Of a stretch of 64,000 nucleotides of DNA, positions 59,555 through 64,000 are shown in pieces. Source of the DNA: Actinoplanes xinjiangensis (lineage in GTDB: Bacteria; Actinomycetota; Actinomycetes; Mycobacteriales; Micromonosporaceae); the NCBI RefSeq assembly GCF_003148685.1, contig NZ_QGGR01000021.1, forward strand, positions 1 through 64,000. Direction: 5' to 3'. Both the position numbers and the translations under genes were made by a program. Under the pieces are notes generated by a model. It was not told where the DNA came from, did no database searches, and saw only the letters and a program-made list of their open reading frames with translations. The stretch's first letter is position 1. Each line of letters opens with the position of its first letter.

Positions 59555-60820
59555 TCAACCGGGCCCGGCAGGGGACGGCACGGGTTCGCTCGGCGCGGGT
59601 CCCGGTGCTGTCGCACGGATCAGGATGCCGCCCGCGGCGACCAGGCAGGCACCACCGATGGCCACCAGGGCGATCAGGTATCCACCGGAGTCGCTGAGCA
59701 GGCCGGCGGCGGCGAGCGGTGCGCCTGCCTTGGCGAGGGTGACGCACGCGGCGAGGGTGCCGGCGATGCTGCCGTAGGCGATGGTGCCGTACCGGTCGGC
59801 GAGCAGTTGCGGGGTGGCCAGGCTGGAGATGCCGAACCCGAGCCCGAAGGCCGTGACGGCGAGGACCGCTCCGAGGCGGGTGCCGCCGAGCAGGGACAGG
59901 CTGAGCGCGCCGGCCGCCTGTACCGCGAAGACGACGGCGACCACCCGGTGCAGGCGGAGCCGGCGGCCGACGGCGGTCAGCAGCAGCCGGCCGGTGACCG
60001 ACAGGACACCGAGCAGGCCGGCGATCGTGGCGGCGAAGGTGGCCGGATGGTCCCGGCTCACCAGGTAGCCGACGAGGTGAACGGTCATCGTGGTCATCGC
60101 GGCGGCGTGCGCGACGAACGCGACGGCCAGCCACCAGAATCGGCTGTCGCGGACCGCGGCCCGGATCAGGGTCCGGCGGTACGCGGAGGCGCCGTGCCGC
60201 GACGCGCCGGTGGCGGACGGCGGGCGGCGGACGACGAGCAGGTGCAGCGGGACGGCGACGCTGCCGTAGAGGGCCGCGAGGATCAGCAGGGTGGTGCGCC
60301 AGCCGTGTCGATCGGTGAGCCAGCCGGTGAGCGGCATGAAGACGGTGCTGGCGAATCCGGCGACGACGATCATGCCGAGGATCGCCTTCGGGCGTCGGGC
60401 GGCGTCGAACCAGGAGACCAGGACCGGGGTGGCGGCCTCGTAGAGGGCCATCGCCATCGCGACGCCCAGCCCGATGAAGACCAGATACAACTGGCCGATC
60501 GTACGGACCTGGGACCAGGCGACCAGCATGCCGGCGCCGAGGACGGTGCCGGTGGTCATCAGCGCGCGGCCGCCGTGCCGGTCGAGCCGTCTGCCGACGG
60601 GAACGGCGGCGGCGGCCTGGGCGAGGATCGCGGTGGTGAACGCCCCGGTCACCACCGCCGGCGAGGTGTGCAGGTCGGCGGCGACGGGGTGCAGCACGAC
60701 CGCGAAGGCGTAGTAGAGGCTGCCGTACCCGATGGTCTGGGTGATCGCGAAGGTGGTGACGATCCACCAGCCGTGGAACACCCGCCGGCCGCTGACGGCC
60801 GGCGGGTTCGTGGTGGTCAC
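59555..60820 (-). CDS. MFS transporter of the arsenic-type island
   Basis: 421 residues with about twelve helices. FHGWWIVTTFAITQTIGYGSLYYAF and the first-loop VGRRLDRHGGRALM match the monocarboxylate/OFA-like MFS branch common in actinobacteria. It is last of three genes in order ArsR, flavoprotein, MFS on the minus strand, 5 bp after the flavoprotein stop, so it is co-transcribed with them. ArsJ, the MFS exporter of arseno-phosphoglycerate, is different and usually pairs with a GAPDH gene, which is absent. Substrate unknown. Confidence 0.85.
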   Translation of the reverse strand: MTTTNPPAVSGRRVFHGWWIVTTFAITQTIGYGSLYYAFAVVLHPVAADLHTSPAVVTGAFTTAILAQAAAAVPVGRRLDRHGGRALMTTGTVLGAGMLVAWSQVRTIGQLYLVFIGLGVAMAMALYEAATPVLVSWFDAARRPKAILGMIVVAGFASTVFMPLTGWLTDRHGWRTTLLILAALYGSVAVPLHLLVVRRPPSATGASRHGASAYRRTLIRAAVRDSRFWWLAVAFVAHAAAMTTMTVHLVGYLVSRDHPATFAATIAGLLGVLSVTGRLLLTAVGRRLRLHRVVAVVFAVQAAGALSLSLLGGTRLGAVLAVTAFGLGFGISSLATPQLLADRYGTIAYGSIAGTLAACVTLAKAGAPLAAAGLLSDSGGYLIALVAIGGACLVAAGGILIRATAPGPAPSEPVPSPAGPG

Positions 60821-60825
60821 GCCGC

Positions 60826-62238
60826 TCAGCAGCAGGAGCCGGTCTGGCCTTCGGCGGGCTCGCCGCCCAGAGTGATCAGGGTGAGCGGGGCGGTGAGCAG
60901 CCCACCGGCGATGCCGGTGGCCAGTCCCCGTCCGGCCGGCTGCTCGACGGCGGCCGGGGTGCCGCAGCCGCCACCGGCGGCGACGGCCTCGTCGCCCGCG
61001 ACCGGGTTGCTGTTGCAGACCCCGGTCTCCGGCAGGTCGAGCTGAACGTCGCGGGCCGCCTGCCAGTCACCGTCGAGCGCCGCGACCACCGAACGGACCT
61101 GCTCGTAGCCGGTGGCGAGCAGGAACGTCGGTGCCCGGCCGTAGCTCTTGACGCCGACGGCGAAGTAGCCCGGTTCGGGATGGGTCAGTTCGTCGACGCC
61201 GTGCGGCGGGACGGTGCCGCAGGAGTGCTCGTTCGGGTCGATCAGCGGCGCCAGCGCGCGGGGCGCCCCCATGATCGGGTCGAGGTCCAGGCGCAGTTCA
61301 CCGGTGATGGTGTGGTCGGGCCGGAAACCGGTCGCGGACACGATCCGGTCGACGGTGATCGACCGTTCGCCGTCCGACACCTCCACCTGGTCACCGGCGG
61401 CGGTGACCCGGTCCACGGAGAAGCCGGTGAGCAGCGTGATCTTGCCGTTCTCGACGTGTTCGCGCAGCCGGGAACCGAGCGCTCCGCGGGCGGGCAGCGC
61501 GTCGGCGGACTCACCGCCGTAGGTGCGCGCCGGGCTGGTCGCCCGGATCGCCCAGGTCACGCCGGTGCCCGGTGCCCGCCCGGCCAGTTCGGCGAGGGCG
61601 AGCAGGGTGTTGGCGGCGGAATGCCCGGCACCGACGACCAGTGTGTGGCGGCCGGCGAACCGGTCCCGGTCGCGGCCGAGCACGTCCGGCAGGGCGGATT
61701 CCACGAATCCGGCCGCGTCGCTCTCGCCGTGCGCGGGGATGCCGGAGGCACCGAGCACGTTCGGGGTCGTCCAGGTGCCCGAGGCGTCGATGACGGCCCG
61801 GGCCAGGATGTCTTCACCGTCGGCGAGGCGGATCAGGTAGGGGGTGGCGTCGCGGCCGAGGCTGCGCACCCGGTCGAGGCGGAGCCGGGTGACCGCGGCG
61901 ACCCGCGCCCCGTACCGCACCTTCGGTTCGAGGGCGGGCAGGGCGGCGAGCGGCTCCAGGTAGTCGGCGGCGAGGCGGGCGCCGGTGGGCAGCTCGTCGT
62001 CGTCCGGGCGGACCCAGCCCGCGTCGTCGAGCAGCCGGGCGGCGGCCGGGTCGATGTTGAACCGCCACGGCGAGAACAGCCGCACGTGCCCCCAGTCACG
62101 GACCGCCGCGGCGGGACCGTCGCCGGACTCCAGGACGAGGAAGGGCAGACCCCGTTCGCTCAGGTGCGCGGCGGCGGCGAGCCCGACCGGGCCGGCGCCG
62201 ATGACCACGACGGGCAGTTCCGGAAAGGTGCTGGTCAT
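60826..62238 (-). CDS. FAD-dependent flavoprotein with C-terminal cysteines
   Basis: 470 residues. The N-terminal motif is VVVIGAGPVGLAAAAHL, with WGHVRLFSPWRFNID as in the arsenic-island flavoproteins, a second motif VVGAGHSAANTLLALAEL, and SATGFRPDHTI. The C-terminal 70 residues carry several Cys (ETGVCNSN, GGGCGTP and the terminus GSCC) that could bind a thiophilic metalloid. It lies between an ArsR gene and an MFS gene in one transcript. A role in oxidising or trapping arsenicals is inferred from neighbours and the cysteines, not shown. Confidence 0.83.
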   Translation of the reverse strand: MTSTFPELPVVVIGAGPVGLAAAAHLSERGLPFLVLESGDGPAAAVRDWGHVRLFSPWRFNIDPAAARLLDDAGWVRPDDDELPTGARLAADYLEPLAALPALEPKVRYGARVAAVTRLRLDRVRSLGRDATPYLIRLADGEDILARAVIDASGTWTTPNVLGASGIPAHGESDAAGFVESALPDVLGRDRDRFAGRHTLVVGAGHSAANTLLALAELAGRAPGTGVTWAIRATSPARTYGGESADALPARGALGSRLREHVENGKITLLTGFSVDRVTAAGDQVEVSDGERSITVDRIVSATGFRPDHTITGELRLDLDPIMGAPRALAPLIDPNEHSCGTVPPHGVDELTHPEPGYFAVGVKSYGRAPTFLLATGYEQVRSVVAALDGDWQAARDVQLDLPETGVCNSNPVAGDEAVAAGGGCGTPAAVEQPAGRGLATGIAGGLLTAPLTLITLGGEPAEGQTGSCC

Positions 62239-62387
62239 GAGACGACCCCTGTCTTGATGAATGTCGAAGTATCCGTGCGGAATCCGGTCACGCCCGGATG
62301 GGAGAAAGGTTCAGGGAGAAAGGTGCGCCACGGCGTTCGCCGGACCGGCGCGACGGCGACCCGGCCCCAGGACCGTGCCGGCGCCGG

Positions 62388-62717
62388 TCACGTGCAGCCC
62401 CCGGTCGCCCGCGGTGCCGGCTTGCCCATCACGACGTCGGCGGCGGACGGGAAGCAGGCGATGCAGCGGGTGTTGATCCGGTAGTGGCGGGCGTTGCCGA
62501 CCGGTTCCACCAGCACGAACCGCACCTCGGTAAGGATCTTCAAATGCTGGGAGACCGTCGACTGGGCCAGCCCGACTGCGGTGGCGATCTCCCCGACCGG
62601 CATCGGGCGGTCCTGGCGAGCCAGGTACTCCACGATCTGCACCCGCGACGGATCGGCGAGCGCCCGGAACCACGACGCGTACTCCTCCGCGATCGCCCGG
62701 TCCAGCAGTTCCGCCAT
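62388..62717 (-). CDS. ArsR/SmtB-family metalloregulator
   Basis: 109 residues. The HTH is MPVGEIATAVGLAQSTVSQHLKIL and the wing continues VRFVLVEPVGNARHYRIN. Three Cys near the C-terminus (Cys85 and Cys88 in RCIACFPS, Cys108 in GGCT) give a second type of thiolate site, different from the CCC cluster of the other ArsR here. It is first in the minus-strand unit with the flavoprotein and MFS genes. The M28 peptidase stop lies 15 bp upstream, so its promoter must sit inside the end of that gene, or it is read through from there. Confidence 0.88.
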   Translation of the reverse strand: MAELLDRAIAEEYASWFRALADPSRVQIVEYLARQDRPMPVGEIATAVGLAQSTVSQHLKILTEVRFVLVEPVGNARHYRINTRCIACFPSAADVVMGKPAPRATGGCT

Positions 62718-62732
62718 CCGCCCGCACGCCCC

Positions 62733-62759
62733 TCATCGTCGATCGCCGATCAACGATGA
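62733..62759. promoter_or_regulatory. Candidate ArsR operator inside the 3' end of the peptidase gene
   Basis: TCATCGT (62733-62739) and ACGATGA (62753-62759) are 7-bp inverted arms with a 13-bp spacer, 16-42 bp upstream of the ArsR start. They overlap the last codons of the M28 peptidase, which suggests a local promoter for the ArsR unit. Confidence 0.5.
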
Positions 62760-64000
62760 AAGGCTAGCCTTTGCGACGGCGGCGAGCCAGGCGGTTGCCA
62801 CGATCAGGCGACACAGGGCCACCATGGTGGCGGTCTGGACGCGGTCCGGGGTGTCGGCCGGGCTGTGATAGCCGGCCATCCCCGCGCCGATGCCGACGGC
62901 GGCGAGCCCGGCGGCCGCGTACCGGCGGTTGTCGGAGGCCACCGGGCCGGCCACCAGGGGAAGACCGGTGTGGCGGGCGGCCCGGTCCAGGACGGCGAGC
63001 AGCCTGTGGGCGGGCCCGCCGGCTTCGACGGCGGCAGCCGTGTTCAGGTGACCGGCGCCGTCGACGTTGATCACCGCCGGGCGCTCGCCGCCGTCGGTGA
63101 GGCGGCGGGCGTGGTGGGCCGAGCCGAGCGCGCCGGTCTCCTCGGCGTCCAGCAGCGCCACCTGCAACCCGATCCCGTCGGGCAGGGTGCCGGCGAGCAG
63201 GCGGGCGGCTTCACAGACGACCGCGACACCGCTGCCGTTGTCGGCCGCCGCCGGCTGGCGCAGACCGGGATGATCGCCGACACCGTCGTAATGGGCGGTG
63301 AGCAACAGGTCGAGCCCTCCGGCCGCGACCGTCCGGTAGCGGGCGTACAGGTTGGTCCCGGTGACCTTGCTGCGGCGGATCGGCGTGGCCGCCGTCAGCG
63401 TCGTGTCGTGGTCGGCGCGGCGGACGGCATCGGTCATCCGCTGGTGCAGGCCGGTCTCGATCGACAGCACCGGCACCGGCCCCGGGTCCGGCCCGGCGAG
63501 CATCGTGTAGTGCCAGCCGTCGGCGTCCACACCGCGGGCCAGGAGGAGTCCGGCCGCACCGTCGGCATGACCGTAGGCGTCGAACAGGCCCATCCCCGGC
63601 GGGACGAGCAGCCACCGGCCGGCCGGGTCACCGTAACCGGCAGCCCCGAGCGGTGCCCGCAGCGCGTGCGCCCGGTCGGCGGAGGCCAGGTGCACGGCGA
63701 CGTCACGGCCGAACTCCAGCCGCACCACCTGGTGACCGCGCTGCCATGACACGGCGGGCGGCGCGTACACCTGGGGAACCCGGCCGACGGTGAACGTGTC
63801 GCGGGCGACGGTCGCGCCGGTCGTGGCCAGCAGGTCCGCCAGCCACGTGCCGGCGGCGGTGCCGCCGGGGCTGCCGACCCGGCGGCCGGTGAACGTGGTG
63901 CCGGCCAGCATGGTGACCGTGGCGGCCAGCCGCTCCCCCGACGTCTGGTCGAGCAGCACGTCCAGTCCGGCGAGGGTGGTCGATGCGGCCGGTGCGCCGG
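62733..64000 (-). CDS. M28-family zinc aminopeptidase, 5' end beyond the window
   Basis: At least 408 residues are present. Metal ligands of the two-zinc site appear in order: His in LTAHYDGVGDHPG, Asp in AADNGSGVA, Glu-Glu in LLDAEETGALGS, Asp in INVDGAGH and His in GYHSPADTP. GRRVGSPGGTAAGTWLADLL is the usual N-terminal stretch, with an inserted PA-like region (about 70-190). A GTG at 63959 is possible, but the frame stays open and protein-like to the window edge (GAPAASTTLAGLD), so the true start is probably outside. No signal peptide is visible in the available part. Confidence 0.85.
   Translation of the reverse strand, partial: GAPAASTTLAGLDVLLDQTSGERLAATVTMLAGTTFTGRRVGSPGGTAAGTWLADLLATTGATVARDTFTVGRVPQVYAPPAVSWQRGHQVVRLEFGRDVAVHLASADRAHALRAPLGAAGYGDPAGRWLLVPPGMGLFDAYGHADGAAGLLLARGVDADGWHYTMLAGPDPGPVPVLSIETGLHQRMTDAVRRADHDTTLTAATPIRRSKVTGTNLYARYRTVAAGGLDLLLTAHYDGVGDHPGLRQPAAADNGSGVAVVCEAARLLAGTLPDGIGLQVALLDAEETGALGSAHHARRLTDGGERPAVINVDGAGHLNTAAAVEAGGPAHRLLAVLDRAARHTGLPLVAGPVASDNRRYAAAGLAAVGIGAGMAGYHSPADTPDRVQTATMVALCRLIVATAWLAAVAKASLSSLIGDRR

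Noticed and set aside
59555..60820. Calling the MFS protein ArsJ
   Set aside because: The sequence is of the monocarboxylate/OFA-like type and no GAPDH gene, the usual ArsJ partner, is present.

Overview
The window looks like chromosome from a high-GC filamentous actinobacterium, most likely Micromonosporaceae and Actinoplanes-like. This is an inference from very high GC, many GTG starts, large LuxR-type ATPase (LAL) and SARP regulators, an ECF sigma factor with a SnoaL tail, an F420-reductase-like protein, and a chemoreceptor with four c-di-GMP proteins, which suggests a motile actinomycete. No rRNA, tRNA, CRISPR array, prophage or complete biosynthetic cluster was seen.

Layout. 0.3-8.7 kb: chemoreceptor; a type III polyketide synthase behind an MFS transporter and a divergent LacI regulator with a clear operator; signal peptidase I; a membrane GGDEF/EAL protein. 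8.9-14.5 kb: a secreted M4 metalloprotease, then a three-gene unit of two unknown proteins and a TPR-GGDEF diguanylate cyclase. 14.6-20.1 kb: an N-terminally truncated IS605-type TnpB with its 3' hairpin; a MarR/F420-reductase-like divergent pair with three near-identical operators; an NmrA-like gene behind a SoxR-type promoter; a SigG-like ECF sigma factor and a double SnoaL protein. 20.4-27.3 kb: unknown membrane proteins, a hybrid histidine kinase and a LAL regulator. 27.4-33.4 kb: a tightly packed operon of a second LAL regulator, a metallo-hydrolase and three alpha/beta hydrolases. 33.5-43.4 kb: GGDEF/EAL protein, SRPBCC plus alcohol dehydrogenase pair, a quinone oxidoreductase behind a second SoxR-type promoter, MFS transporter, 7TM-PAS-GGDEF protein, an enoyl-CoA hydratase relic and a DUF4262 protein. 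43.6-54.3 kb: zinc-ribbon protein, SDR/TetR divergent pair with a perfect operator, CtpE-like P-type ATPase, SGNH hydrolase plus FAD monooxygenase, large SARP regulator. 54.3-57.2 kb: decayed SDR and MarR genes, a 44-residue peptide, and a LuxR-type regulator coupled to a secreted cysteine-containing protein. 57.2-62.7 kb: an arsenic-type island with two ArsR repressors, two flavoproteins, a BASS-fold transporter and an MFS transporter. The right edge cuts an M28 peptidase.

The main themes are c-di-GMP and chemosensory signalling, oxidative/electrophile defence (two SoxR-type promoters, MarR- and TetR-controlled oxidoreductases) and metalloid-type detoxification. Many regulators are local and sit divergently next to their likely targets, with readable operators. 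Several genes appear leaderless: GTG or ATG lies about 7 nt after a -10 hexamer.
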